Assembly (NCBI RefSeq): GCF_900090275.1
Contig: NZ_LT607755.1
Span: 248,001 to 312,000 of the forward strand
Origin: Micromonospora zamorensis
Lineage (GTDB): Bacteria; Actinomycetota; Actinomycetes; Mycobacteriales; Micromonosporaceae
Direction of reading: 5' to 3'
Length of the DNA: 64,000 nt
Shown here: positions 34,476 through 42,748 of the stretch, one piece after another
How the letters are laid out: every line of letters starts with the position of its first letter
How positions within the stretch are numbered: position 1 is the stretch's first letter
Notes under the pieces: model-generated
The model's input: the letters and a program-made list of their open reading frames with translations, nothing else
The model's database searches: none
What the model was told of the DNA's origin: nothing
Translations under genes and position numbers: made by a program

Positions 34476-34946
34476 TCAGCGGGTCGGCTGCGGGTCGGTG
34501 ACGTCGGCCACTGTGGCGTCGAGGGCGGCGATCACTGCATCGGCGTCGGCGGCGATGGCGAGGCCGCGTTCACCGGCGCCGAGACTGATCTCCCGGCCGC
34601 GCAGTCGCTCGTCGGCGATCACCGGCCAGGCCGTGCTCGCGCCGAACGGGGTGATGGTGCCGCGTTCGTAACCGGTGGCGGCCAGTGCGCCCGCCGCGTC
34701 GGGCATGGACAGCCGCTGCACCCCGAGCAGGGCGCGCAGCTTGGGCCACGAGACGACCCGGTCCCCGGGGGTGAGCACGAACAGGTGATCGTCCGCACTC
34801 CGGCGGACCACGATCGTCTTCACCACATCGGCGACGGCCACACCCTGGGCCGCGGCAGCCTCCGCGAGGCTGCCGGCCTCACCGCGGCTGACCAGCCGAT
34901 ATGGCAGTTGGGCTGCTTCCAGGGCGGCGATCGCGGGCGATGGCAT
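34476..34946 (-). CDS. YbaK/aminoacyl-tRNA deacylase domain protein
   Basis: The 156-residue protein is a free-standing editing domain of the YbaK/ProX type: LAEAAAAQGVAVADVVKTIVV with the conserved Lys, then HLFVLTPGDRVVSWPKLRALLG and GYERGTITPFG. These enzymes hydrolyse mischarged tRNA, typically Cys- or Ala-tRNA(Pro). ATG 34946 starts MPSPAIAALE and lies 7 nt behind TACCGT on the minus strand, so it may be leaderless. The specificity cannot be read from the sequence. Confidence 0.85.
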   Translation of the reverse strand: MPSPAIAALEAAQLPYRLVSRGEAGSLAEAAAAQGVAVADVVKTIVVRRSADDHLFVLTPGDRVVSWPKLRALLGVQRLSMPDAAGALAATGYERGTITPFGASTAWPVIADERLRGREISLGAGERGLAIAADADAVIAALDATVADVTDPQPTR

Positions 34947-35039
34947 GCCCGCCACGGTAACGGCCCAGCCGGTCAGCGGACGGGAAACTCCCATCGTCGA
35001 CGTCCCACGGATTTTGGAACGCGAGCGTAAGGTGATCAC

Positions 35040-36437
35040 ATGCGCGCTGAGCGTGTGGATCACCCCATTGACCATGATCAAGCGGTGGACACGCTGCGAC
35101 GGTCGTACGCCGCGGTGCCCACGGGCGAGCCTGTCCGGCTGGCCAAACGCACTTCCAACCTGTTCCGCCCCCGGTCCGCTCCCCGGACTCCGGGGCTCGA
35201 CGTGAGTGGCCTGAACGGCGTGCTGTCGGTCGACCCGACCGGCCGCACCGCCGACGTGCAGGGCATGTGCACGTACGAGGACCTGGTCGACGCGACCCTG
35301 CCACACGGGCTGATGCCGCTGGTGGTGCCACAGTTGCGCACCATCACGTTGGGCGGTGCGGTGACCGGCCTCGGGATCGAGTCGACCTCGTTCCGCAACG
35401 GCCTGCCGCACGAGTCGGTCCGGGAGCTGGACGTGCTCACCGGCTCCGGCGAGATCGTCACCGCCCGACCCGACGGGGAGCACGCCGACCTGTTCGCCGC
35501 GTTCCCCAACTCGCTGGGCAGCCTCGGCTACGCCACCCGGCTGCGCATCGAGCTGCAACCCGTCGGCCGGTACGTGGCGTTGCGCAACGTCCGGTTCACC
35601 CAGCTGGAGGCCCTCACCGACGCGATCGCGGAGGTGACCGCGACCCGATCCTGGGCCGGCGAGCCGGTCGACGCGATGGACGGGGTGATGTTCAGCCCCG
35701 GTGAGGCGTACCTGGTGCTGGCCACGTTCACCGACGCGGCCGGCCCGCCCAGCGACTACACCGGCCAGGCGATCTACTACCGGTCGCTGCGCCAGCGCAC
35801 CCGCGACGTGCTCACCGCGCACGACTATCTCTGGCGCTGGGACACCGACTGGTTCTGGTGCTCGGCGGCGTTCGGTGCGCAGCACCCGGTCATGCGCAGG
35901 TTCTGGCCGGCGCGTTACCGGCGCAGCGACTTCTACCACCGGCTGGTCCGTCTTGAGCACCGACACCAGGTGGCGGCCCGGATCGACCGGCTGCGCGGGC
36001 AACCGGCCCGGGAGCGGGTCGTGCAGGACGTGGAGATCCCGCTGGGTGAGACGGCTGACTTCGTGCGTTGGTTCGCCAGCGCAGTGGGGATGAACCCGGT
36101 GTGGCTGTGTCCGTTGCGACTGCGTGAGCCGGCGGGGCCCGGCTCGGCACGGTCCTGGCCGCTGTATCCGCTCCGGCCGGGGCAGGACTACGTCAACATC
36201 GGGTTCTGGGGGAGCGTGCCGATCGCGCCGGGCGCCGCCGACGGCGACGTCAACCGCACGATCGAACGCAGGGTGTCGGAGTCGGGCGGGCACAAGTCGC
36301 TCTACTCCGACGCGTACTACGACCGGGACGCCTTCGATCGCCTCTACGGCGGCGACACGTGGCGCGCGGTGAAAGACCGCTACGACCCGGACCACCGGCT
36401 GACGGGACTGTACGAAAAGGCGGTAGCACGAGCATGA
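35040..36437 (+). CDS. FAD-binding oxidoreductase, probable 10-methylene fatty acid reductase
   Basis: The 465-residue protein is a PCMH-type FAD oxidoreductase (DHCR24/GlcD-like): the FAD site is in LRTITLGGAVTGLGIESTSFRNGLPHESV, and VNIGFWGSVPI lies near the C-terminus. It overlaps by 4 bp a cyclopropane synthase-type methyltransferase. This pair matches the TmsA/TmsB (BfaA/BfaB) system, in which the methyltransferase adds a methylene at C10 of oleoyl chains and the FAD protein reduces it to 10-methyl, giving tuberculostearic-type acids. Micromonosporas contain such lipids. AAGG at 35029 and a -10-like TAAGGT precede ATG 35040. The assignment to TmsA rests on pairing and family. Confidence 0.8.
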   Translation: MRAERVDHPIDHDQAVDTLRRSYAAVPTGEPVRLAKRTSNLFRPRSAPRTPGLDVSGLNGVLSVDPTGRTADVQGMCTYEDLVDATLPHGLMPLVVPQLRTITLGGAVTGLGIESTSFRNGLPHESVRELDVLTGSGEIVTARPDGEHADLFAAFPNSLGSLGYATRLRIELQPVGRYVALRNVRFTQLEALTDAIAEVTATRSWAGEPVDAMDGVMFSPGEAYLVLATFTDAAGPPSDYTGQAIYYRSLRQRTRDVLTAHDYLWRWDTDWFWCSAAFGAQHPVMRRFWPARYRRSDFYHRLVRLEHRHQVAARIDRLRGQPARERVVQDVEIPLGETADFVRWFASAVGMNPVWLCPLRLREPAGPGSARSWPLYPLRPGQDYVNIGFWGSVPIAPGAADGDVNRTIERRVSESGGHKSLYSDAYYDRDAFDRLYGGDTWRAVKDRYDPDHRLTGLYEKAVARA

Positions 36438-37777
36438 GCCTGACCGACAGAGATCAGGGGGCGGCGAGCGTCCCCGCCACCCCACCGGCGGGGGGCCGGC
36501 AAACGGGTCCGACCGTGGCGGATGTCATCCGCGCGGTCACCTCGGGGCCGTTGCCGGTGCGGATCACCGGGTACGACGGCAGTTCCGTCGGCCCGTCCGA
36601 CGCGGGCATCACCCTGGCGATCCAATCCGAGCGGGGTTTGTCCTATCTGCTCACCGCGCCCGGTGACCTGGGCATGGCCCGGGCCTACGTCAGTGGCGAC
36701 CTGGCGTTGCAGGGTGTGCACCCGGGCGACCCGTACGAGGCGTTGCGGGTGCTCAAGGACGAGCTGCGGTTGCGCCCACCGTCGCTGGCCGAGGGGCTGG
36801 CGCTGGTGCGTGGGCTGGGCTGGGAGCGGCTGATGCCGCCGCCGGCACCGCCGCAGGAGGCGTTGCCGCGCTGGAAGCGGGTGATGAACGGGATGCGGCA
36901 CTCCCGGGTGCGCGACAGCACCGCTATCTCCCACCACTACGACGTCTCCAACGCCTTCTACGAGAAGGTGCTCGGCCCGTCGATGACGTACACCTGCGCG
37001 GTCTACCGGTCTCCGGACGACACGCTGGAGCAGGCCCAGGCCGCGAAGTACGACCTGGTCGCCGGCAAGCTGGGGCTCAAGAAGGGCATGCGGCTGCTGG
37101 ATGTGGGCTGCGGCTGGGGTGGCATGGTGCGGCACGCCGCGCGTGAGTACGGCGTCAAGGCGCTCGGGGTGACCCTGTCGCAGGCGCAGGCGCAGTGGGC
37201 GCAGGCTGCGATCGAGCGGGAGGGGTTGACCGGGCTGGCCGAGGTGCGACACCTGGACTACCGGGACGCGCCGCCGGAGCAGTTCGACGCCGTCTCCTCG
37301 ATCGGACTGACCGAGCACATTGGGGTGCGCAACTACCCGGCCTACTTCGGGGCGTTGCGCAGTCGACTGCGGCAGGGCGGCCGCCTGCTCAACCACTGCA
37401 TCACCCGCGCGGACAATCGGGCGCCGCACCGCTCCGGCGCGTTCATCGACCGGTACGTCTTCCCGGACGGCGAGTTGGCTGGTCCGGGCCGGTTGATCAG
37501 CGAGGTGCACGACGCCGGCTTCGAGGTGCACCACGAGGAGAACCTGCGCCAGCACTACGCGCTGACGCTGGCTGCCTGGTGTCGCAACCTGGTCGAGCAC
37601 TGGGACTTCTGTGTGTCCGAGGTGGGTGCGGGCACCGCCCGGGTGTGGGGGCTGTACATGGCCGGGTCGCGGATGGCGTTCGAGCGCAACGGCATCCAGC
37701 TGCACCAGGTGCTGGCCACGCACAACGGGCCGGACGGTGTGAACGGCTATCCGCTGCGACCGGACTGGTTGCCCTGA
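36434..37777 (+). CDS. Cyclopropane-fatty-acid synthase family methyltransferase, probable TmsB
   Basis: The 447-residue protein has an N-terminal CFA-specific region and a class I SAM domain: the binding motif LLDVGCGWGGMVRHAA, the preceding ISHHYDVSNAFYEKVLGPSMTYTCAVY with the substrate-site residues, and HIGVRNYPAYF. It acts on unsaturated acyl chains of phospholipids at the membrane surface. Its 4-bp overlap with the FAD reductase gene makes a C10-methylating role more likely than cyclopropanation. A hairpin 20 bp after the stop ends the two-gene operon. Cyclopropane formation remains possible if the reductase acts elsewhere. Confidence 0.87.
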   Translation: MSLTDRDQGAASVPATPPAGGRQTGPTVADVIRAVTSGPLPVRITGYDGSSVGPSDAGITLAIQSERGLSYLLTAPGDLGMARAYVSGDLALQGVHPGDPYEALRVLKDELRLRPPSLAEGLALVRGLGWERLMPPPAPPQEALPRWKRVMNGMRHSRVRDSTAISHHYDVSNAFYEKVLGPSMTYTCAVYRSPDDTLEQAQAAKYDLVAGKLGLKKGMRLLDVGCGWGGMVRHAAREYGVKALGVTLSQAQAQWAQAAIEREGLTGLAEVRHLDYRDAPPEQFDAVSSIGLTEHIGVRNYPAYFGALRSRLRQGGRLLNHCITRADNRAPHRSGAFIDRYVFPDGELAGPGRLISEVHDAGFEVHHEENLRQHYALTLAAWCRNLVEHWDFCVSEVGAGTARVWGLYMAGSRMAFERNGIQLHQVLATHNGPDGVNGYPLRPDWLP

Positions 37778-37797
37778 TCACCTGCTGACCGTTGCCT

Positions 37798-37828
37798 GAA
37801 GCCGCGTCGAGAAAGTCGGCGCGGCTTC
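37798..37828 (+). terminator. Hairpin terminator of the fatty acid operon
   Basis: GAAGCCGCG (37798-37806) and CGCGGCTTC (37820-37828) form a perfect 9-bp stem with a 13-nt loop. It lies between the operon and the next promoter. Confidence 0.6.
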
Positions 37829-37839
37829 TCGCGAACCGA

Positions 37840-37866
37840 TTGACAAACAAGTTTTGTACGTACAAA
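37840..37866 (+). promoter_or_regulatory. Promoter with palindromic operator for the ArsR-like regulator
   Basis: A consensus -35 TTGACA lies at 37840-37845, and a perfect 14-bp palindrome TTTGTACGTACAAA at 37853-37866, just before the gene. Bound regulator would cover the spacer and -10 region, as expected for autorepression. Confidence 0.65.
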
Positions 37867-37877
37867 CTGATTTTGCC

Positions 37878-38435
37878 ATGAGAGATGTCCTGTACCTGGA
37901 GCAGATCGAGCAGGCCGAAGTCCTGCTCAAGCCGCAGCGCGTCGAGGTGCTGCGACAACTGGCCGAACCGCGCACCTGCACCGAGGTCGCGGCCCGACTC
38001 GACCAGACGCCACAGCGCGTCTACTACCACGTCAAGCAGCTCGTCGCGGCCGGCCTGGTCGAGCTGGTCAACGAGCGCAAGGTCCGCGGGATCACCGAGG
38101 GCATCTACCAGGCCGCCGCCCGGTCCTACTGGCTGTCGCCCCGGCTCGTCGGCCGGATCGGGCTGCGCCGGGCCCGCGACGAGCTGAGCCTGGGCTACCT
38201 GCTCGACCTGATGGAAGAGGTCCAGGCCGACGTGGCGGCCCTGGACCGGGCCGCCCCCGAGCTGCCCTCGATCGGCGTCTCCGGCGAGATCCGGGTGCCG
38301 GCCGAGCTTCGCCAGCAGTTCCTGCACGACCTGCAAACCGCACTTCAGGACCTGTTCGCCCGTTACGGCGGCAGTGAAGGAGACGCCTTCAAGCTCGCCG
38401 TCGCCTGCTATCCGAAAGGAAATGACAATGAGTGA
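37878..38435 (+). CDS. ArsR-like winged-helix transcriptional regulator
   Basis: The 185-residue regulator has an N-terminal winged helix of the ArsR/HTH_20 type (LLKPQRVEVLRQLAEPRTCTEVAARLDQTPQRVYYHVKQLVAAGLVELV) followed by a helical part with a YLLDLMEEVQADVAAL segment. The start is ATG 37878, since the upstream part of the frame covers the operator. Its gene overlaps by 8 bp an SRPBCC protein, an arrangement common for ArsR-like regulators that control AHSA1-type proteins. It probably represses this two-gene operon through the palindrome at 37853-37866. The ligand is unknown. Confidence 0.85.
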   Translation: MRDVLYLEQIEQAEVLLKPQRVEVLRQLAEPRTCTEVAARLDQTPQRVYYHVKQLVAAGLVELVNERKVRGITEGIYQAAARSYWLSPRLVGRIGLRRARDELSLGYLLDLMEEVQADVAALDRAAPELPSIGVSGEIRVPAELRQQFLHDLQTALQDLFARYGGSEGDAFKLAVACYPKGNDNE

Positions 38436-39297
38436 CCCGTTGAAGGTCCAGGCCCGTCTCTCCGCCCCCGTCGGGCGCGTCCGCGAGGCCCTGACCGACC
38501 CGGCCGAGCTGCGTCTCTGGCTGGCCGAGGACGCCGAGGTCGAGCTGCCCCAGAGGTACGAGTTCTGGGGCCGCTACACGCCCGAGGGTGACGCCCCGCA
38601 TCAGCGGCTGCTGCACGCCGACGACGACACGCTGCGCTTCAGCTGGCTGCTCGACGGGGTGGAGACCACCACCGAGTTCCAGTTGACCGCCGAGGGCACG
38701 GACAGCACCGTGCTGACGCTGACCCAGAGCCACTTCGACTTCGCCGAGGCGATGAGCGGCTCCAGCATCCGGGGCGTGCTCCAGACGTACTGGTCGCTGT
38801 GCATCGCCAACCTGGCGGCCCACCTGGAGGGCCGGCCGTTGCTGCCCCGCACCGACTTCACCTCCGCCGACCTGCGCGGTGAGCTGGTCATCGCGGCCCC
38901 GGCCGACAAGGTGTGGGAGTCGCTGACCGACTCCGAGCAGGCCAGCGCCTGGTTCGGCTACCCGATCGGCATCGAGCCCTGGGTCGGTGGCCGGTACGCC
39001 ATGGGCGGGTTCGACGCCGGTTACGCGGCCAAGGTGGTCGACCTGGAGCCGGGCCGGAAGATGTCCGTCGACTGGGGCCCGGTCGGCGTCACCAGCTGGG
39101 AGCTGGCCGAGTCCGGTGGCCGGACCACGCTGACGTTCGTGCAGAGCGGCTTCGACGAGACCAACCCGCCGTACGCGGCCTGGACCGGGTCGGTTTCCGG
39201 GCTGGCCGAGCTGCGCCGCTTCCACGAGGTGCCGGACTGGCAGCCGATCTGGCTCCCCGCCGAGATCCCCGGCCTGGAGCCCCAGCCGGCCAGCTGA
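38428..39297 (+). CDS. Tandem SRPBCC (AHSA1-like) domain protein
   Basis: The 289-residue protein has two SRPBCC/AHSA1 domains: residues 1-140 (VQARLSAPVGRVREALTDPAELRLWLAEDAEV, VLQTYWSLCIANLAAHLEG) and 150-285 (LVIAAPADKVWESLTDSEQASAWFGYPIG). These folds bind hydrophobic ligands in a deep cavity; bacterial members paired with ArsR-like regulators are of unknown role. AAGGA at 38416 serves ATG 38428, and the 8-bp overlap couples it to the regulator. A long hairpin follows the stop. Confidence 0.85.
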   Translation: MSDPLKVQARLSAPVGRVREALTDPAELRLWLAEDAEVELPQRYEFWGRYTPEGDAPHQRLLHADDDTLRFSWLLDGVETTTEFQLTAEGTDSTVLTLTQSHFDFAEAMSGSSIRGVLQTYWSLCIANLAAHLEGRPLLPRTDFTSADLRGELVIAAPADKVWESLTDSEQASAWFGYPIGIEPWVGGRYAMGGFDAGYAAKVVDLEPGRKMSVDWGPVGVTSWELAESGGRTTLTFVQSGFDETNPPYAAWTGSVSGLAELRRFHEVPDWQPIWLPAEIPGLEPQPAS

Positions 39298-39315
39298 CTT
39301 CGACGTCTCCGGTCA

Positions 39316-39359
39316 CCTCCACCTTGGACAGACCGAGCCATCGGCGTCCAAGGTGGAGG
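39316..39359 (+). terminator. Long hairpin after the SRPBCC gene
   Basis: CCTCCACCTTGGAC (39316-39329) and GTCCAAGGTGGAGG (39346-39359) form a perfect 14-bp stem with a 16-nt loop. There is no T-run; it is probably the operon terminator. Confidence 0.7.
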
Positions 39360-39437
39360 GACCGAGCGACGGGTCTCCGCTCTTCGGCTTCGATGGCCGT
39401 ACCCGGTTGAACTGACCCGTCGGAAAGGGTGGATGGA

Positions 39438-39719
39438 ATGGACAGCCAAAACTGGAAGGGCGTCATCAACCAGATCCTGTACGGGTTGATGTTCACCCCT
39501 CAGTTGGACGACGACTCCGCCAGTCAGATGGCCGCAGCGATGGTCGAGCGGCGCTACTTCGGGGACGGCCCGGGTGTGTACGCCGAAGCGATCGTCCAGG
39601 CGCAGCAGTACGACGGTCCGCTCACCGACGAGATCGAGACGTCGCACAGCGAGCAGGGGTTCCGCGACTTTCTCCGCCGGCTGGCGGGCGAGCTGGACCA
39701 GCGCCGGCCCTGGCACTGA
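39438..39719 (+). CDS. Hypothetical protein
   Basis: The 93-residue protein (MDSQNWKGVINQILYGLMFTP) is acidic and helical with no signal peptide or membrane segment. I recognise no family. The sequence DDDSASQMAAAMVERRYFGDGPGVYAEAI looks like a small globular helical protein. AAGG lies about 10 nt before ATG 39438. It is a single gene between two hairpin-bounded units, with 123 bp of nothing recognisable after it. Confidence 0.6.
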   Translation: MDSQNWKGVINQILYGLMFTPQLDDDSASQMAAAMVERRYFGDGPGVYAEAIVQAQQYDGPLTDEIETSHSEQGFRDFLRRLAGELDQRRPWH

Positions 39720-39842
39720 GGGCGGCGCCCGGCAGCTGAGTGCCTCGCCTCGATCACGATCCTGTGCACCCGCGGCGATGCTTGTCCTGATTCGCCGGCC
39801 GGATCTGGTGAGTTCTCGGGGTGAAGTGGGTATTGGCGGGCG

Positions 39843-40076
39843 ATGTTCTTCATCTTTGGTCTGCGTACCAAGGTCGACCGGTCCGGTGTCGTGCAGCAGG
39901 TCTGCCGTCACTGCGGCAACCAGGCCGCGCAGGTGATCACCCGCCGCTCGACGAAATTCACCCTGTTCTTCATACCGCTCATTCCGATCCGCACCCGGTA
40001 TGCGCAGCAGTGCACGTTCTGCGGGGCGCAGTACGACATCTCCAGGTCCGACGCTGAGCGCCTCCCGGTCGGCTGA
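39843..40076 (+). CDS. Zinc-ribbon domain protein
   Basis: The 77-residue protein holds two CxxC knuckles, VCRHCGNQ and QCTFCGAQY, separated by a hydrophobic stretch (FTLFFIPLIPI). This is the pattern of the short zinc-ribbon_15 proteins found in actinobacteria and firmicutes. The hydrophobic hairpin suggests membrane contact. No function is known. A 282-bp region follows, holding only a weak 58-codon frame at 40084 with no ribosome site. Confidence 0.75.
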   Translation: MFFIFGLRTKVDRSGVVQQVCRHCGNQAAQVITRRSTKFTLFFIPLIPIRTRYAQQCTFCGAQYDISRSDAERLPVG

Positions 40077-40358
40077 TCTCCCGATGGAACGTTTCCTCTG
40101 CTGGCTGATCGGCCGACCGACGCCGCAGGTCGACGTGGCAGTGCACACCGTTGCCCGCCCGCCCTGCACCCCCGGCCGGCGCAGACGCCGCCGCGCACGC
40201 CGCCCAGTGGCCGGCACCGCCCTGCCCCGATCTCCCTGGAACCGCTCCGCCGGCCGCTGACGGGGTTTACCGCATTCCCCGCTATCGATTACCGTCAGTC
40301 CGGTCGATCTGCTGATCGCCCACCCGAGGGCGATCACGCCACGGACGCGGGGGTCCAC

Positions 40359-42560
40359 TTGTCAGCACACCGAAGGCGTCGGTGGGGCGCAGCCCTGCTC
40401 GGCGCCACAGTCCTTGCCAGCCTGCTGGGCGGCGGCTCAGCTCACGCCGTCGCCGGCGCCCAGCCGGTCCCGGACGGCACCTACCGCTTCAACGTCAAAA
40501 TCAGCTTCGGCGCCGAGCTCGCCTGCTCCGGCGCGCTCATCAACGAGAACTGGGTGGTGACGGCGAAGAGCTGCTTCACCACGGGCTCAACGGCCGTGGG
40601 GTCCGGCCCGCCGAGTCAGCCGAGCACCGTGCTGGTCGGCCGCACCGACCTGAGCGGCACGACCGGTCAGCAGCGTGGCGTGGCGTCGCTCACACCGCAC
40701 CCGGATCGCGACCTCGTGCTGGCCCGCCTCTCCACGCCGGTCACCGACGTCGGCCCGGTCACGCTGGCCGGCACCGCGCCGGCCGCCGCCGAGACGCTCA
40801 CCGCGACCGGGTACGGCCGGACGTCGACCGAGTGGGTTCCCGACCGGCTGCACCAGGGCAGTTTCACTGTGGACAACGTCGCCGCGACCACGGTGGGTCT
40901 GAGCGGAGCGTCCAGCGGCGCCACCCTGTGCCGGGGTGACGCCGGTGCCCCGGTGTTCCGCGAGAACGGCGGCGTCGCCACGCTGGTGGCTGTCGTCGCG
41001 TCGTCCTGGCAGAAGGGCTGCCTCGGCGAGGTCGAGACACGTGACGGTGCGACCGCCACCCGGGTCGACGACCTCGCCGCCTGGATCGGTGAGGCGACAG
41101 CGGACGTCCAGATCTTCGGGGTGCAGGCCGACCGGAGGCTGACCTACAGCGTCATCGACTCGGCGACCGGCGACCTGCGGGCCAACCGCACCTCCGCCGC
41201 CGCCCTCGGGTTCGCTCCGAAGGCGATGGCCACGCTGAACGAGAACACCATCCTGATCACCGACACCGGCGGCACCATGTACCGGGTGGACGTCACCGGG
41301 TTCGACCCGCTGACCTTCACCGCCACGAACATCGCCACCGGCTTCTCACCGTACGACCGGCTGACCTACGACGGTTACGGCTCGCTCTACTACATCAACG
41401 GCAACACGAACGAGCTGTACCGCCGGACGTTGACCAAGGCCAGGCCGACCAGCGGCGCCGACCTCAACCGGACCACCCTCGTCTCGTCCGGCTTCGCGCA
41501 GAAGACCATCACCTCGCCCGGGGCCGGCCGCATCATGGGCACGCTCGCGGACGGGCGGCTGCTGTCGTACCGCATCTACGGCAACGGTGCCAATGCGTGG
41601 ACGGTCGGCGAACTGGCCAAGACCGGTTGGGCAGCGCCGACGCACCTGCTGTCGCCCGGCGGCGGTGTCTACTATGCCCGCACCTCGGCCGGTCGGCTGG
41701 ACCGCTACCGCGACGCCAACCCGTTCAACGGCAGCGGGTCCGACATCGCTGCCTTCCCGAACGACCCGGTCAGCACCAGCGGGTGGGACCAGGTCCTGCT
41801 CTCCGCCCGCCCCTGGACCGGCCTGGTGTCGGTCTTCGGCGCAAAGCCGGACGGACGGCTGTCGTACACCGCTTTCGACCCGGTGACCGGCGAGAAGCGG
41901 GTCACCACGGTGTCGGCGCAGACCCTCGGGTTCGCTCCGAAGGCGATGGCGACGCTCAACTCGGACACGCTGCTGGTGACCAACAACGGCAATCTGTACC
42001 GGGTGGACATCACCGGCACCGACCCGCTGACCTTCACTCGTACGGCCGAGCGCATCGGCGGCGGGTGGACCCACGATCGCCTGGTGTACGACGGCTTCGG
42101 CTCGCTGTTCGGTCAGGCCGGCGGTGTCCTGCACCGGTACACGGTGACGAAGGCCAAGCCGGCCAGTGCCTCGGCCGACATCACCGGCAACACGATAGTC
42201 ATCGACAGCGGTTTCGGGGTGCCCTCACTGGCCGCCACCGGCCAGGGTCGGCTGCTCGCCACGACGAGCGGGGGCATCCTCGCCGCGTACACCATCCCGG
42301 CGACGGGTCCGTGGAGCCGCGTGGATCCGGCCAGCAGCGGCTGGGGCGGCGTCACATCGCTCTTCTCCCCTGGCGGCGGGCACTACTACCGCCGAGACGC
42401 GAACGGCGTGGTGACCGGCTGGTTGGATGCCAGCCCGTACAACGGCAGCGGCACCGACCTCACGGCCTACGTGCCCGCCGGCAGCGCGAGCACCGGCTGG
42501 GATCCGCTGCTCTCGGCTCTGCCGTACGACTCGTGGCCGGACAGCACCCGCCGATGGTGA
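40359..42560 (+). CDS. Secreted trypsin-fold pseudoprotease fused to two tachylectin-like modules
   Basis: The 733-residue protein has a signal peptide (cleavage near GGGSAHA) and an S1 trypsin-like domain (about residues 30-245). The catalytic triad is broken: the TAAHC block reads TAKSC (Ser71 at the His position), Asp118 is kept (RDLVLARL), and GDSGGP reads GDAGAP (Ala195 at the Ser position). The protein should therefore be inactive as a protease. Two repeats of about 240 residues follow, resembling tachylectin/beta-propeller carbohydrate-binding regions (RLTYSVIDSATGDLR and RLSYTAFDPVTGEKR). It is probably a secreted binding protein. The start is TTG 40359, with GGGGG before it. Confidence 0.8.
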   Translation: MSAHRRRRWGAALLGATVLASLLGGGSAHAVAGAQPVPDGTYRFNVKISFGAELACSGALINENWVVTAKSCFTTGSTAVGSGPPSQPSTVLVGRTDLSGTTGQQRGVASLTPHPDRDLVLARLSTPVTDVGPVTLAGTAPAAAETLTATGYGRTSTEWVPDRLHQGSFTVDNVAATTVGLSGASSGATLCRGDAGAPVFRENGGVATLVAVVASSWQKGCLGEVETRDGATATRVDDLAAWIGEATADVQIFGVQADRRLTYSVIDSATGDLRANRTSAAALGFAPKAMATLNENTILITDTGGTMYRVDVTGFDPLTFTATNIATGFSPYDRLTYDGYGSLYYINGNTNELYRRTLTKARPTSGADLNRTTLVSSGFAQKTITSPGAGRIMGTLADGRLLSYRIYGNGANAWTVGELAKTGWAAPTHLLSPGGGVYYARTSAGRLDRYRDANPFNGSGSDIAAFPNDPVSTSGWDQVLLSARPWTGLVSVFGAKPDGRLSYTAFDPVTGEKRVTTVSAQTLGFAPKAMATLNSDTLLVTNNGNLYRVDITGTDPLTFTRTAERIGGGWTHDRLVYDGFGSLFGQAGGVLHRYTVTKAKPASASADITGNTIVIDSGFGVPSLAATGQGRLLATTSGGILAAYTIPATGPWSRVDPASSGWGGVTSLFSPGGGHYYRRDANGVVTGWLDASPYNGSGTDLTAYVPAGSASTGWDPLLSALPYDSWPDSTRRW
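41205..41949 (+). repeat. Internal duplication of the tachylectin-like module, period 720 bp
   Basis: An identical 25-bp stretch occurs at 41205-41229 and 41925-41949, exactly 720 bp (240 codons) apart, and marks the start of each duplicated module. Flanking protein sequence is similar but diverged. Confidence 0.8.
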
Positions 42561-42586
42561 CGTGCTGACCACCCAACCGCAGTGAC

Positions 42587-42624
42587 GGTGCGGGCCACCC
42601 GGTGACGGGTGGCCCGCACCTTTT
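42587..42624 (+). terminator. Intrinsic terminator after the pseudoprotease gene
   Basis: GGTGCGGGCCACCC (42587-42600) and GGGTGGCCCGCACC (42607-42620) form a perfect 14-bp stem with a 6-nt loop followed by TTTT. Confidence 0.9.
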
Positions 42625-42748
42625 GTCATTCGCGGGCCTGCCGTTCGGCTCTGGCGGGTCATCCGGCCGCTGGCTAGGCTTTCCAGGTTTGCTGGGACCG
42701 GTCCTCGGTGTCGAGGGTGCACCACGAGAGAGAGCCGGAGCGTTCACC

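Noticed and set aside
36434..37777. A mycolic acid cyclopropane synthase role
   Set aside because: Coupling to an FAD reductase fits C10 methylation of ordinary fatty acids better, and no mycolate genes are present in the window.
40084..40260. A 58-codon frame after the zinc-ribbon gene
   Set aside because: It has no ribosome site, its end is an Arg/Pro-rich low-complexity run, and no family is recognised.
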